A DNA stretch of 64,000 bases. Source: Hypomesus transpacificus. Lineage: Eukaryota > Chordata > Actinopteri > Osmeriformes > Osmeridae. Both the position numbers and the translations under genes were made by a program. Shown in pieces: positions 38,072-50,302 of this stretch. The stretch lies in contig NC_061074.1 in assembly GCF_021917145.1 (NCBI RefSeq), positions 8,123,485-8,187,484 of the forward strand, read 5' to 3'. The stretch's first letter is position 1. Each line of letters begins with the position of its first letter. The notes under the pieces are model-generated. The model worked only from the letters and a program-made list of their open reading frames with translations. It was not told the DNA's origin and did not search any database.

Positions 38072-38856
38072 ATGAAAGCAGCTGTGGAAGTGGTCAATTT
38101 AGGGCGCATTCCTTACGCGCGTGCACTGGACGTGCAGAAGTTATTTGTCAAGCGACACTTTGATAAATCAGTGAAGTCTCCCAATGCTCTGCTACTCTGT
38201 GAACACCCGCCAGTCTACACAATTGGAATAAGGCAAGCACCGTATCCTGCCAAGGAAGAGGAAAGGCTTAAACTTCTAGGTGCTGAATTCTTTCGCACCA
38301 ACCGCGGCGGACTCATAACCTTCCATGGCCCTGGTCAGTTGGTGTGCTATCCGGTTTTAAATCTGGGTTCCTTCAAAAAGAGTGTGAGATGGTACGTGTG
38401 CGAGCTGGAGAGAACAGTTATCCAACTTTGCAGCAGATTTGGAATAAAAGCCACCACCTCACCTGACACAGGAGTATGGGTTGGTGAAAACAAGATATGT
38501 GCCATAGGTGAATAAATGTTTCAATTTACTGTTATCTATAGCGATTTGTTTTTTGAAATGTTCAAATAATTTTGTGTTTAATACGTCTGAGGTTCATTTA
38601 CTTTTCAGGAATCCATTGTGGTAGATACATAACATCTCACGGATTGGCACTAAATTGCAACACAGACATGGACTGGTTCAAAAACATTGTGCCATGTGGA
38701 ATTGTAGGTAAAGGTGTGACCTCCCTCAGCCAAGAATTGGGAAGAAATATGTCTACTGAAGAAGTCACCCTACATTTACTGGAAACGTTCAAAGACCAGT
38801 TTGATTGTACACTGTTGCATGGCAGCTATAACCACAGTAATAAAAATGAAATCTAA
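38072..38856 (+). CDS. lipt2: Mitochondrial octanoyl-[acyl carrier protein] octanoyltransferase LIPT2, two exons
   Basis: Transfers octanoyl groups from mitochondrial acyl carrier protein to the glycine cleavage H protein, the first step of lipoate synthesis. Exons 38072-38507 and 38609-38856, joined through a GT-AG intron in frame; 227 aa plus stop, close to human LIPT2. LipB-family motifs are present: [29 protein letters not shown], the catalytic lysine of ENKICAIG (Lys141) and the catalytic cysteine of VPCGI (Cys175). An out-of-frame upstream ATG at 38065 opens a 32-codon frame that overlaps this start; the chosen ATG has an A at -3, the upstream one a T. An AATAAA hexamer overlaps the end of the coding region. 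Confidence 0.96.
38839..38844 (+). terminator. Polyadenylation hexamer inside the lipt2 coding end
   Basis: AATAAA lies 10 bases before the stop codon TAA at 38854-38856. A T-rich element begins about 25 bases after it (around 38868), as expected downstream of a cleavage site. I saw no other AATAAA in the next 150 bases, so the 3' UTR may be only about 10-20 bases. Confidence 0.5.
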
Positions 38857-38859
38857 TTA

Positions 38860-39703
38860 TATTTACTGCGTTTTTTTGTTCCCCCCTTTCATGGTTGGTG
38901 ACCTAATGTGAGGATTAACACATTTGTCAATTTTTGGTTACTTAAGTGCAACAATCTTGTTGTGCTGTTAAATGTGTTGCTAAAATATGTGAAATGCATT
39001 ATAATGCATGAAGTGACGTCAGCCTGTGGATAAACGTTGTGCCCTGTGGATAAAATTGTCTTAATGCCCCATCAATGGTTTTACTGGATATACATTGAAC
39101 AAACTTTCCCCACAGACATTTTATTTCCTATGCATTCGCAGCTGGCAGTTACATACGCAGTCGTCTTAACTCACGTGCAAATCGGATTGGCTCAATATGG
39201 GCAAACTGTAATGGTTCAATCAAAAACGAATATCAGAAGTGATGCTATTAACGAGCTTCAGTAGAAAGTTAGTCATTACTTAACGCTAAATGGTTAGGCA
39301 ATGCAGTGTGGAATTTGACAGGTAGATAAGCTACTACAAGCGAATGCGTTACCTTTGATTTCTAACGGATTCAAGTCGCTTATACGTATATAGACACAGC
39401 GGTAGTAGCCTAGAACATAACTAGGCTAGCTAGCTAGCGGAGAAAATCGAAAACCGGTTAAGCAACTTTATTTTGAAGTTGAAAGCTAACCAACGAACCG
39501 ACACATTTGCTACGTATCTGCTTTAAGGTATTGCTCGCTTGAGAATGATCAAGTTTTATGAAGTTGGTCACTGCAAGGTAACTACTGTATAACCACGTTG
39601 GCTGCGCTGCAAGCTTCTCAGTATCAGCTAGGCTACTGTACCGATAACCACTAGCTAGCCAGCTACAAGCTAAACTTCATGTTTTGCCGCACAATATTCT
39701 GCT
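38860..39703 (+). promoter_or_regulatory. pgm2l1 upstream and promoter region
   Basis: No exon is recognised. A CACGTG E-box (around 39173) and an ATTGG CCAAT-type box (around 39185) lie about 0.5 kb upstream of the pgm2l1 ATG, followed by TAGCTAGC-rich sequence like that at other gene starts in this window. Promoter assignment is inferred from position. Confidence 0.35.
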
Positions 39704-42700
39704 ATGGTGGACAACGGAGATATGAACGACAATGTCAATTACCATGCAACTGGGGACCCACAACTGGATAAGGCAATACATGAATGGAAAACTTGGGACA
39801 AGGTGAGTCTCCCGTATTCTACGGATGTAGTGCTACTGTACAACCTTGTGAACTTGATTGACAGCTATGAAAATGTTTTAGCTAGGTCTAGCTAATGTTT
39901 TCAGCCTTCACAAGGCCAACAATGAACACTGTTACTTATAGAAGCCAACTCATGTAGATTCAGGATAACACAACAAACAAGTTATCTTGACCAGAGTTAG
40001 GGACGTGTCGTAAAAAAATATTTTTGTGCGTTAAGAATTATTGGCATGTTTCTTTTTTGCTATAGGCTAATGAACCTTCTCAGAAATAGTTGTGCAGCAG
40101 AGCTGGGCTCCACCAACATTCAACACCAGAGCCCCAGTTTAAAAGGGGGCAAATGCTATGTGGATATGTCTGACCTTCTCTTTAAATGTCAGACCGTGAA
40201 GTCCAGCTACATCATTGCTTTAAATCTGCAATACGAATATGCAGCGCGTGGGTGTTTCTATACTCAGATTGAATCATTTAACAATGAACTATCCCTCCCC
40301 CCCCCCCCCCCCCCAAACAATCTTGAAGGTACCTGTGAGCTGAAAAAATGTTTGGCTGACTTGCTATACTCATTACTGTAGTGTTCAGTAGATGCCTAAA
40401 ATGTGTAGACCTACCTCAGATTTATTTTCATCTGCCCAGAATCCACAGACAAGGGCACAGGTGGAGGCCCTATTGCAGTCTGGTGATGAAGAGGAGCTAA
40501 GGCGAAGGATGTGCTCCAGGATGACGTTCGGGACGGCAGGGTTAAGGGCTGCCATGGGTGCCGGCTTTGCCCGAATCAATGACCTCACTATCATCCAGTC
40601 TACACAGGTGAGTGATTGAGCCTACCTTCAAACTAATTATTCTAATAACTACTAAGTGAAGTTTTCATATCTAACAGAGCACATATTGAAATAAGTGATG
40701 CAGGCATGTAATGCATTCTGTCCCTGCAGGGTATATACAAATATATATCTGAAACCTTTCCTGACTTCAGCAGTCGTGGTATAGTGGTCGGATATGACAT
40801 ACGAGCACAGGAGGCCAGTGGTTGCACTAGTGAAAGGTATTCCTCAACTTTAGCTTTGGAATTTTACACACATATTACTAATCACAGCCAGTAAACAAGA
40901 ATTGTACTTCTAAACTTGTTTGAGATGTCAACACTGCCAGATCACTTAAGGAACCGATAACGTCGTAGTTTAACAATTAAGGAATTTAACAGTTTATCAG
41001 CTGTGGAAGACCATAACAGTATTGTCTGATTTCCACAGGCTTGCCAAGTTAACTGCTTCTGTGATGCTCTGTAAAGGAATTCCAGTTTATCTCTTCTCTA
41101 CATATGTCCCCACCCCCTTTGTGGTAAGATGAAACCGATATGACATTTAATAAGCAGCACCATACTTCTCTTTTACAATACAATGAATTCCTCAAATACA
41201 TTTGAATTTTGTGGCTGTTCTGTTGATCCCAAACCCTTAATGTGGTTGCTTTAATGATTGTCAAGTTTAGGAGAATATTCTGGTTTATTTCAATAATCGC
41301 TGTAGCCTGGGAACCAGACGAATCAGCCATCTTATGTTTTTTGGCTTTGGCAGATTGGTCTGGCCACCTTCCCATTCAATCCGATTTCCTTCTGAACAGA
41401 ATCTGTTTGGGCCAATCACAACTGTTATATGATATGAGGCAGGTTTAACATGATGACCGTACTGAGGAGCATCATTGAGGCATTTTTGTAAACAACCAAG
41501 ATTAAGTTTTGTTGCTCTGATGTTCCATTGCATTTGTGAATGGGTCTGGTGATGGGAGTATAATAATGCCTGTACTTGACCTTGTAAAATAGTACTTAAA
41601 TTCAATTTGAAACCCTACTCCCTCCTAGCCATATGCTGTTATGAGACTAGGAGCAGCCGCTGGAGTGATGGTTACTGCCTCACACAACCGTAAGGAGGAC
41701 AATGGATACAAGGTGAGTTTTTTTTTTTTTTTTTTTTTTATAAGCATGCAATTAGATTTCTTTCTTTAAGATAATATTCCACAATTCACAACTAGGGGAG
41801 TATGAGACCCCCCTTCACAAAGTTTGCTTCCTTGTACAGGTCTACTGGCATAATGGTGCACAGATCTCATCACCTCATGACAAAGAGATCCTGAGGTGCA
41901 TTGAGGAGAGTGTAGAGCCTTGGAGCGAGTCCTGGATTGAGACGCTAGCAGACAGCAGCCCCCTAAGCAGTGATCCTCTGCCAGACATATGTAAAAGTTA
42001 CATGGAGGAGTTGGATTCCATCTGTTTTCACAGGTACTTTTTCCCTTAGCCAAAGCTCAAATCAAATCAGTCTCTATTAATCCATTTGATGTGTTTTCAG
42101 ACAAATGAAACTACAGGATCATTAAATACCTAACTTTTGGATTTCCCTGGGTTTTATGTTACAGAGAGCTCAACATAAAGTCCCCATTAAAATTTGTCCA
42201 CTCATCCTTCCATGGAGTAGGCCACAACTATGTCCAGCAGGCCTTCCAGGCATTTGGCTTTCCTCCTCCCATCCCTGTACCGGAGCAGATGGATCCCGAT
42301 CCAAACTTTACCACCGTCCAATGTCCAAATCCAGAAGAGGGAGAGTCTGTTTTGGTAGGAAAATCTTCACCCGTTAGAGAAATGTCAACTGACCGTTCTG
42401 TTAAATGCAAAACAGATCATTTTTAGAAATGCTCCACATCCCTGTGTTCTGATGCTGCAGGAGCTCTCTCTTCGCCTTGCTGAGAGAGAGAGTGCGAGGA
42501 TTGTCATGGCAACAGATCCTGATGCAGATCGCTTGGCTGTTGCAGAGCAGTCTGATGGGTAAATACATCAATAACGCAACAACACGAGTCTCAGATATTA
42601 GGATGGAGAAAGTTGAGCAAAAAAGCCTTGTAATATATCCACAGCAAGTAATCATTTGATAATGTGTCTGGTCATCAGACTTGCTGTTCCCGGAACTGAA

Positions 42701-45156
42701 GTTCTTTCAATATGTACTGGATTCTATTTTGGAAAGGTCTGGGTGGAAAGTCTATACAGGAAATGAGCTAGCAGCTCTGCTGGGCTGGTGGATGCTGTTC
42801 AACTGGAAAGAGAGCCACCCCGATCCAGCAGACACCGAGAGGGTGTACATGCTGGCCACGACAGTCTCCTCCAAAATCCTCAAGGCCTTTGCCCGGCTAG
42901 AGGGCTTCCACTTTGAGGTGTGTTATTCTCCACTGAGCTTGAGAGAGAGGCTGAGGTGTGGATACATATCGTAGCTCCTGATTAGTTGGAGGGATCCCAT
43001 TCGGCGTATCAAAACAAAACCTCAATTGATTGTATTTATTTCAGATTAGAAGGGAAACACTGATTTTTCAACTTCTGCTAGGACCTTGTGTGATGTACTT
43101 CCTATTCCGCAGGAAACTCTACCTGGTTTCAAGTGGATAGGTAAAAGAATACACGAGCTGTCCAAAACGGGGAAGGAAGTAATATTTGCCTTTGAGGAGT
43201 CTATTGGTAAACAAACTGCTTTATTACAGTTCTCAGTTGTATCTACTGTTGAATACACAAGGGTATTTCTTTTCTCAAAGTGGTGTTTTATTTTTTATAT
43301 TGGTTTGTGTGTACTCGCCTTACTGTACTGTAAAAGAAGAAGCTACTTGAAAAATGTAAACACATTTTCCTTCTTACACATTGTCATAGTAACAACACAT
43401 CTCGCTGCTGCGGCTTTCATGAAACTGCCCTTGTGTTGTCTTTGTTTTGTATGTTACGTTCATCAGGGTTCCTGTGTGGCAGTGTGGTGCCAGATAAAGA
43501 TGGTGTGAGTGCAGCTGTGGTTGTGGCTGAGATGGCAACCTATCTCTACAGCAAGAACCTTACCCTTCACCAGCAGCTGGATAACATCTATGAAATGCAA
43601 GTGATAGTTGTCCATGAAGGCCAATGAGTGTCTTTCAAATAGTTATTTTGTAAGTAGTAAATAGTAAGTTAATCTGAAGACAGTGAAGTATTTGCACACC
43701 ATCTCCATGCAGTTACGTAGTTTATTTGGATATTATTATTCCGCTTTTCAGAATCCTTCATTTAGATGGGGATGTAGCTACTTTATTTATCCCCGTGGGG
43801 AACACAGGGGACACACAATGCACAAGTAAAACCAGGCTAATAACAAAGATTGTATGCAATACTGGTACTGCTCACCTGTAGCACGAACCAGTGAACTGCA
43901 CAGATGAGTGTTGGTATCTAAATGCAGAAGCTCATATGGAGAGAGTACGAAGACATTTAGCTACTAAACAGCAGTTTAAACGGTGCAGAAAAAATTCCAG
44001 TTAAAGACTAAGAATGTCCTGAATGGTAACCGTGAGGTGCTTAAGTGGTGCGCTAACGGCACTGCCAGTATTCTGGATCACAGGGAGGCGTTGTAGTATT
44101 TCAGCCACTGGCAGGAAGGACTTCCAATTTAATCTATGATGGTGTATGCCAGCAGAGTTCAAGATAACTTGATTATATTAGTTTTATCATTAATATAATC
44201 AGATTATTTCTATCCTCCAGATACGGTTATCACATATCCAAAACGTCCTACGTGATCTGCAATGACCCCCCACTGGTGAGCAGAATATTCGGACGTGTCC
44301 GCAACTTCGAAGGGACGGGCACGTACCCTAAGTCATGCGGAGGCTACAGCATAACCCATGTGAGAGACGTGACCACAGGCTATGATAGTAGCCAGCCCGA
44401 CAAACGTTCTGTAAGTTAATTCTAATTTGACGTCATGGTGTACTTTTGTGGTATAGTATACTTCTCAGTGTGTGAAGAGTCATTCGCTCTCATCTCTGTT
44501 CCCAGGTACTACCTGTGACAAAGAGTAGCCAGATGATCACTTTCACTCTACAGAATGGAATTGTGGCCACTCTAAGGACCAGTGGGACAGAGCCCAAGAT
44601 AAAATACTACACAGAGTTCTGTGCATCACCAGGGAAAAGGTTTGTATCAAGTATGGAAGGAAATCAGTGACATCATGTTTTGTCATGTTTGACATCATGA
44701 GGCATTGAATACTTAATATTGAAATTTAAACACCACCAAATGTGTTGGTTTTGAATTGTTCTCTTAAATTTTTTTATATTAATTTATTTCAATGTAAAAA
44801 TGAATAATATAATTTTCCTGTTTGAATTTGAGCATCCAGAATTTCAGAAATTTTAAAGAGGGGAAAAATAATCGTGAACTATTACAATGATCAGTAATCA
44901 TGCATCACAAAAAGGAGGGTTTCATCCTATTTTGACCTCAGATTCTGTTTTTTTTCTTCTTCAAATCTTTCACTGACAATGTGTAGCTAATTCCATAATT
45001 GTTTATAAAGACTTTAAAGAGAGGAAATGTGTTTTTTTATTTTTGCTCTACAGTGACATCTCAAGCCTGGAGGAGGAGCTTGAGAGAGTTACTCAGACTC
45101 TCGTTGAGGATTTTCTGGAGCCTGAAAAGAACAACTTGATCCGTCGATTAATCTAG
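39704..45156 (+). CDS. pgm2l1: Glucose-1,6-bisphosphate synthase PGM2L1, 14 exons
   Basis: An alpha-D-phosphohexomutase-family enzyme that makes glucose 1,6-bisphosphate from glucose 1-phosphate with 1,3-bisphosphoglycerate as donor. Exons: 39704-39802, 40440-40607, 40730-40836, 41039-41123, 41629-41712, 41840-42033, 42165-42354, 42461-42558, 42737-42917, 43113-43206, 43467-43596, 44221-44410, 44506-44639, 45054-45156. Phases agree; 618 aa plus stop (human 622). Key motifs are the phosphoserine loop TASHN (Ser171), the metal loop DPDADR (Asp328, 330, 332), the sugar loop EESIGF and the phosphate loop RTSGTEPK (564-571). [13 protein letters not shown] near the start and [10 protein letters not shown] distinguish PGM2L1 from PGM2. 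Intron 11 uses a GC donor. Confidence 0.96.
43597..44220 (+). other. pgm2l1: GC-AG intron in pgm2l1
   Basis: Exon 11 must end after GAAAT at 43596, followed by GCAAGT, to join ATACGG at 44221 in frame as YEIYGYHISK. The nearest GT (GTGATA, three bases further on) would shift the frame. GCAAGT is the standard form of the rare GC-AG class. Confidence 0.85.
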
Positions 45157-46542
45157 GTGGGATCTCTGTATACTTTGTGTGTGCATCCTTTCATAGTGTA
45201 TCATCCTTATTGCGTTCTATGAATGTTTATCCTCACAGTGAAACCTCGTGTCAATTGCTGGTTTGAGCTTTCCCCCCCCCCAAACGGATTGTAAAAGGAA
45301 ATATATATTTACATTTATTTTTTTGCATTTCCATGAAAATAACCACAATGCATTGAATTATGGTCCTCCTGCAGAACAATCAAAACAGACCCAGTTCCAT
45401 CACCTTGGTGTTTAGTCACAACACTAGATGTGTTGAGACTGTGTCAGTCTCTCTGGGTCTGTACACTGTGTGTGTGTGTGTATGTATGTAAACATAAAAC
45501 CTCTCTTATTCAATGCTGCTTTTAACGTACAAACGATGGTAGAACTTCACCAAAAGACACATGGTCATGTGAAACTCGCTGCATGAACACGTCTGTAAAA
45601 CAGCTGACACACTCCCTTGCTTTCTCCACAACCATCAGTGTGGCTAAGGCTTCTGTTTACTTTCATTAGATAGAGGGGAAAAAGGTGAACCAAACTGATC
45701 AAAAGAGACTATCAGATGAGAAACAAACCTTAGTATTGTCACATTCACCTGATATTCTTTTGAGAAACCAGGGCTGCTGTTCCATAAGAAAAGCTTTTTA
45801 AAAGGGCCAATTAAAGATATATATATGTCTTAAGCAAGCTGCCTCCTATTTCCAAATACAGTGTCAGTATGACATATACCATACAATTTAATAGTTGCAG
45901 AATGTTTTTGCATGCAGTATTATGCTATTCCCTTGGACTGAATGATGGCAATTCCACTAGGTGTCCACTAGGTGTCAGGGTAGGCAACTACTGGGTTGGC
46001 TGCAAGGTGTCTTGAGACGTATTGAAAGGAGAATATTAATTATTGGTCAGCTTGTTGCAACGGTCAGCCATATAAATATTTATGACTGAAAAACATGTTG
46101 CGTAGACCATGCTGAAAGGTCATGGTCTCATCTTCACTTAATGTTTTCAGAAGTAAATCCAAGTTTTACTATTGTTTAGTAAGACATGACACACAAGTAA
46201 CTTGTGTACATTTTCATAATATATATAAATATCTACATTATCAGTTAGCCTAGAAAATTGTCCAAATTGCATTGTATGCAAATTACTGTATATTATGCAT
46301 GGTATGTTTGCGGCAGTATTTATTACTAAAACTGCAAAACCTTTGTTTTCCGGTCTGCTGAAAAAACGGAAGACCAAGTTAGTTATTGATAACTGTTTAA
46401 GCACTTTTTCATCCAGTATTGGTTCACCTTCTTTGGTTAGGAAAATAAAAGTACAAAGACAACCTGTTCAATCTGTATTACAAGTTTTTGATTTATTCAA
46501 ATGTTCTTTGAGTCCCGCTCTGAAATAAGCAATGCGAATAAA
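45157..46542 (+). other. pgm2l1: Putative 3' UTR of pgm2l1
   Basis: No coding exon is recognised after the stop. Candidate polyadenylation hexamers are ATTAAA at 45810-45815 and AATAAA at 46537-46542. Mammalian PGM2L1 also has a long 3' UTR, so the distal site is plausible. Confidence 0.35.
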
Positions 46543-47547
46543 CTGTCTAGTGCAAAGTATCTGAAGCTTAAACCGTATCACTGTATTCAACCTGGATAAA
46601 CAAACCAATCATAAGATTCTATTTTTATATATTATTTTTGAATGTATTAGACAACTTTTCAGTATATACTGGAATTGAAAAGGTGGGTGGGGGGTACCTG
46701 AAAGGTGTCCATTCAGGTATATCACTCAAAAACCCAATATGAGTAGAACAACATATGTAATGTCCTTGTTGGGGACACCTTCAATATTTAATTATGTTCA
46801 TTATAAATGTGTCAAATCCATATTCACAGATTTTGGAACATGTTTACCCGTTAATAATCCTTAAGAACCAGGCATCCGAGCTACAAAGTAGAAATAATTC
46901 AAGAAGGTTTTTTGTAATATGATTTGATTTGTAACATTTTGCAAAGACTCAAAGCTACAGTTCTGAGGAACTACTTAAATGCATATGTGTAGTCTTATCT
47001 ATTCAGAAGTGTGTTGATGTTTTCTTGTTTCCCAAATTTAAAAAAGTGGCCCAAAAAACATTTTTTTACTTGCTCCACTCTAGAATCTTGAATGTGAAGG
47101 GGGGAGGAATGTGCAAGACTTGCTCAAGGTCCTAAAAGTAATTGAGGTTTTAAAGTTAGAATAGCTGGATAATAGGCATGCAACCCATTGCATACTAACT
47201 GATGGATCACTATATTTGTGACAGAAAAACTGGCCTTCAATCTATATTAATTTAAATGTAATTTGCTGCAGCCAGTCTGTTCTGTATTTTTTTTGTTTTC
47301 CTATCCTGTTTGGAAGTTAAGACCATAAAACTTGGATTTCAAAAAAGTAATCTTTATTTTTGCATGTAAACAAACAGGACATCCCTATAAACTTTGTATG
47401 TAAAGACATTTTTTCATCAATGCTTTAAATTCAGAAATGTTTCAAAATACATGTCCTAGTAGTTGTCAAATAAATGAACCATTGAAAATGTGTTTCAGTA
47501 GAAGTTGTTTAAAATTATTTAAGGCTACATGAACTGTAGACACAAAG
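46543..47547. other. Duplicated 3' flank of the odorant receptor unit, copy A
   Basis: No gene is seen. From about 47060 the sequence (TTGCTCCACTC..., AAGGGGGGAGGAATG, CTGCAGCCAGTCTGTTCTG, AAACAAACAGGACATCCC) recurs at 48600-49000 and at 50480-51260, marking a tandem segmental duplication. Confidence 0.7.
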
Positions 47548-48476
47548 TTATTTTTGGTAGCTAATTTTGTCTTTCCTCGTAAACACTGCTGTTCGAACCT
47601 TCTGCAGGTTGAGACCATAAATAACAGGATTGAATACAGGTGGTACAATAAGGAATTGCAAAGCCATCAGATTGCGCAGGTTAAGTGGCATATTTTGGTC
47701 TCCATAAAAGCTATTTAAGACATCAAAAAAAGTTACTACAAGGAAAATAACCATTGTCATTAAATGTGACACACATGTTTGAGAAACTTGATCCTTCCTT
47801 TTTCTGATCTCAGACAAACACGTGTAATCTGAAGATAAGACCAGCTAATAAAAATTACTTGTAAAACTTGACCCGCCACTATTAAAGCATTCCAGATACG
47901 ATTAAGAGTAACGGGCAAGCACGAATGTTGAAGTACAGACCCATTGTCACAAAAAAGTTTACAAATGCGAGACCCACACAAAGGCAGTCGAACAGTTAAT
48001 AAAACGGCTATCCCTGAGATCAAAAGAGGGTAACACCAAGCTAAGACAATTATTTTCCCCACAGTTACAGGTCTTAGTAATGTATGATATTGTAAAGGTT
48101 TGCATATTGCTACATACCGGTCATAAGCCATTGCTGTTAACAGAGTAATCTCACACAAGACCGATGTGTATATTACAAAACCTTGAGTCACACATCCACC
48201 ATATGATATCACTTGGTCATCTGACAGAAGGTCTGATAAGAACCTGGGGTAGAAACCAGCAGTTCCATACAGTGCATTAATACACAGATTACACAGAAAT
48301 ATGTACATAGGCTCATGAAGGCCTTTCTCCAGAATGATTGTAATGATCAAAGTCAAATTCACTAATATGATGAGCAGGTATGTTAGAAGAGTCAGTGGAA
48401 AGTACACAAACGTATTCATCCATGTCTTTTACAATCCACAGAAGTAAAAAAACATAACAGTGCTTGAATTCTCCAT
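47548..48476 (-). pseudogene. Odorant receptor pseudogene (stop plus frameshift)
   Basis: A degraded copy of the intact receptor at 51659-52582. The start MENSS is followed by an in-frame TAA at codon 16 (48429-48431), where the intact copy has CAA (Gln). A one-base deletion at about 47783/47784, compared with the intact copy, then breaks the frame after transmembrane helix 5, in the segment corresponding to KFTQTCVPHL. The rest stays highly similar, including LHEPMYIF, MAYDRYVAICKPLQYH and FNPVIYGLNLQ. Re-initiation at Met21 (48417-48419) would still meet the frameshift, so the copy cannot make a seven-helix receptor. Confidence 0.9.
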
Positions 48477-48599
48477 AAAGGCAAACTTTTTTTCTAATAA
48501 AACAAATTTCTAAGAGGCTAGAACCTACAGTCTAGTCTTGCAATCTACCTTTGAAGGGACAATTAGGTCTAAAATATTGTTCATATATTTTTGTTAACT

Positions 48600-49345
48600 T
48601 GCACATATATTCGCTCCACTCTTATAATCTTGAGTGTGTGAAGGGGGGAGGAATGTCTGCAAGACTTGTTCAATGTCAAAAAAATAAATTCTGAAGTTAA
48701 TATGTTGTACTGTTAACAAGTAATTGAGGATTTAAAGTTGGAATAGCTGGATAATAGACCTGCAACCCACTGCATACTAATTGATGGATCACTATAATGG
48801 TGACAAAAAACTGGCCCGCAATTTATATTCATTTAAAAGTCATTTGCTGCAGCCAGTCTGTTCTGTCTGACCATTGTTTTGTTTTCATATCCTGTCTGGA
48901 GATTAAGACCCTAATACTTGGATTTCAAAAAAGAGTTATGTAATCTTTATTTTTTTTATGTAAACAAACAGGACATCCCTCTACATTTTTTGTGTAAAGT
49001 TTTTTTATTTTATTTCAATGCTTTATATTCTGAAATGTGTCAAAATATATGTCACTCTGGTAGTGGTCAAATTAAGGAACCATAAAAAATGTGTTTGTAG
49101 TATGTTGGATCTACATCTGTTTATATTGGTTACTATGATGTTACTAAGCAGTAATGTATTACAGCAGTGTTATGTTAGGAAATGCACATGCGCACTATTG
49201 TGCCGGGGGCTGTTAGTTTTGACTAAAGGAAAGACTAACTGCACTCCCGTTTCCTGTCTGTTCATTTCCTCACAACACAAAAATGACGTGTTTCAGTAGA
49301 ATTAGTTTAAAATAATTTGAGGCTACATTAACTGTAGACACACAG
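48600..49345. other. Duplicated 3' flank, copy B (without its receptor)
   Basis: Closely matches the flank downstream of both neighbouring receptor copies up to the point where a receptor coding sequence would begin. The receptor itself is missing (see 49805-49832). Confidence 0.75.
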
Positions 49346-49376
49346 CCCCGCCCCCCCAAAAAAAATAAATGTTAAG

Positions 49377-49804
49377 TACATTTACATTTATGCATTTAGC
49401 AGACGCTTTTATCCAAAGCGACTTCCAAGAGAGAGCTTTACAAAAGAGCATAGGTCAATGATCATAACAATGAGATAGCCCCAAACATTGCGAGCAGCCA
49501 AAACATGAAGCATACATTGTGAAAAACCAAATAAGTTCCAAAGGAAGGTACCATAAGGTCATGCAGTTAAACAAGTTACAATTACACAACATGAAACTCA
49601 AAAAGTGCAAGAGTGTACTTGTAGAAAAGAAGACTAAACAACAATCAACAGTAAATTATTTAGCAGCGAGTACAAGAATTTAAAACCATCAAAAATAACC
49701 AGTAAGGGCAACAAGTTTATCAATACGAGTCATTGTGATCCTGGAGGAAACTAACATAAGGTCCAGCCAAGCATTCCTAAGTGCCTTTGTACTCCCGGAA
49801 CAAG
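49377..49804. mobile_element. Repeat insertion with a fish SINE/LINE-like end
   Basis: The stretch starts TTTATGCATTTAGCAGACGC and TTATCCAAAGCGACTT, a block common to many fish retroposons. It interrupts alignment between copy B and the other receptor copies. The exact class and right boundary are uncertain. Confidence 0.5.
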
Positions 49805-49832
49805 AAGCAAATTTTGTCTTTCCTTATAAAAA
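49805..49832 (-). pseudogene. Residual end of a deleted odorant receptor gene
   Basis: AGCAAATTTTGTCTTTCC and the following TTATAAAAA align with the last codons of the receptor at 51659-52582 (AGCGAATTTTGTTTTTCC, TTATAAAAA). The sequence then jumps directly to GCGTAAATGACATTAC, which at 52803 lies about 220 bases upstream of the intact gene's start codon. A deletion of about 1.1 kb removed nearly the whole gene. Confidence 0.8.
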
Positions 49833-49893
49833 GCGTAAATGACATTACAATATTGCATCTTGTGTTTTTTTTGTGCATCATGTTGTTGTAAGT

Positions 49894-50302
49894 GTAGATT
49901 TAACAGAAAACCAACATTTCATTTATCAGCGATGATAATGTTTTTATGAAAGACAGTTGAATTGAACCGCCATGGCGTCAAGCAAAATGTATTTGAAAGT
50001 GTCAGTGAGTTCTTGTATATTCAGGCCACAATGGATCACATACCTGTCTTTATGATATTTGATATCTACCCGAGTTGACCAGTGTTGATAACCACAAACA
50101 AAGTGTCAAATTAGATGGTCAAGGTTTAGAGAAAAAATCAAGAAAAGGTCAAAATAAATAAGTGTCTGAACTTTATTTCAAGGCAGAAAAAGCTTTAAAA
50201 AAAATGGGTATTGTCAGGAGAAGCCAGACATGACCCAGAGAATGTAACACAAGAAACAAGCAAATGCTACATTTAAATATGCTGAATGTATATTTTACTA
50301 AA
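49894..50302. repeat. Inverted repeat arm 1 (409 bp)
   Basis: Matches the reverse complement of 50661-51067 nearly throughout, from GTAGATTTAACAGAAAACC to the TATTTTACTAA end. Related sequence occurs in direct orientation at 52858-53165, the 5' flank of the intact receptor. It includes part of a degraded LINE frame. Confidence 0.85.

Noticed and set aside
39704-45156. Assignment as pgm2 (phosphopentomutase)
   Set aside because: The N-terminal HATGDPQLD motif, [10 protein letters not shown] and EESIGFLCG follow PGM2L1.
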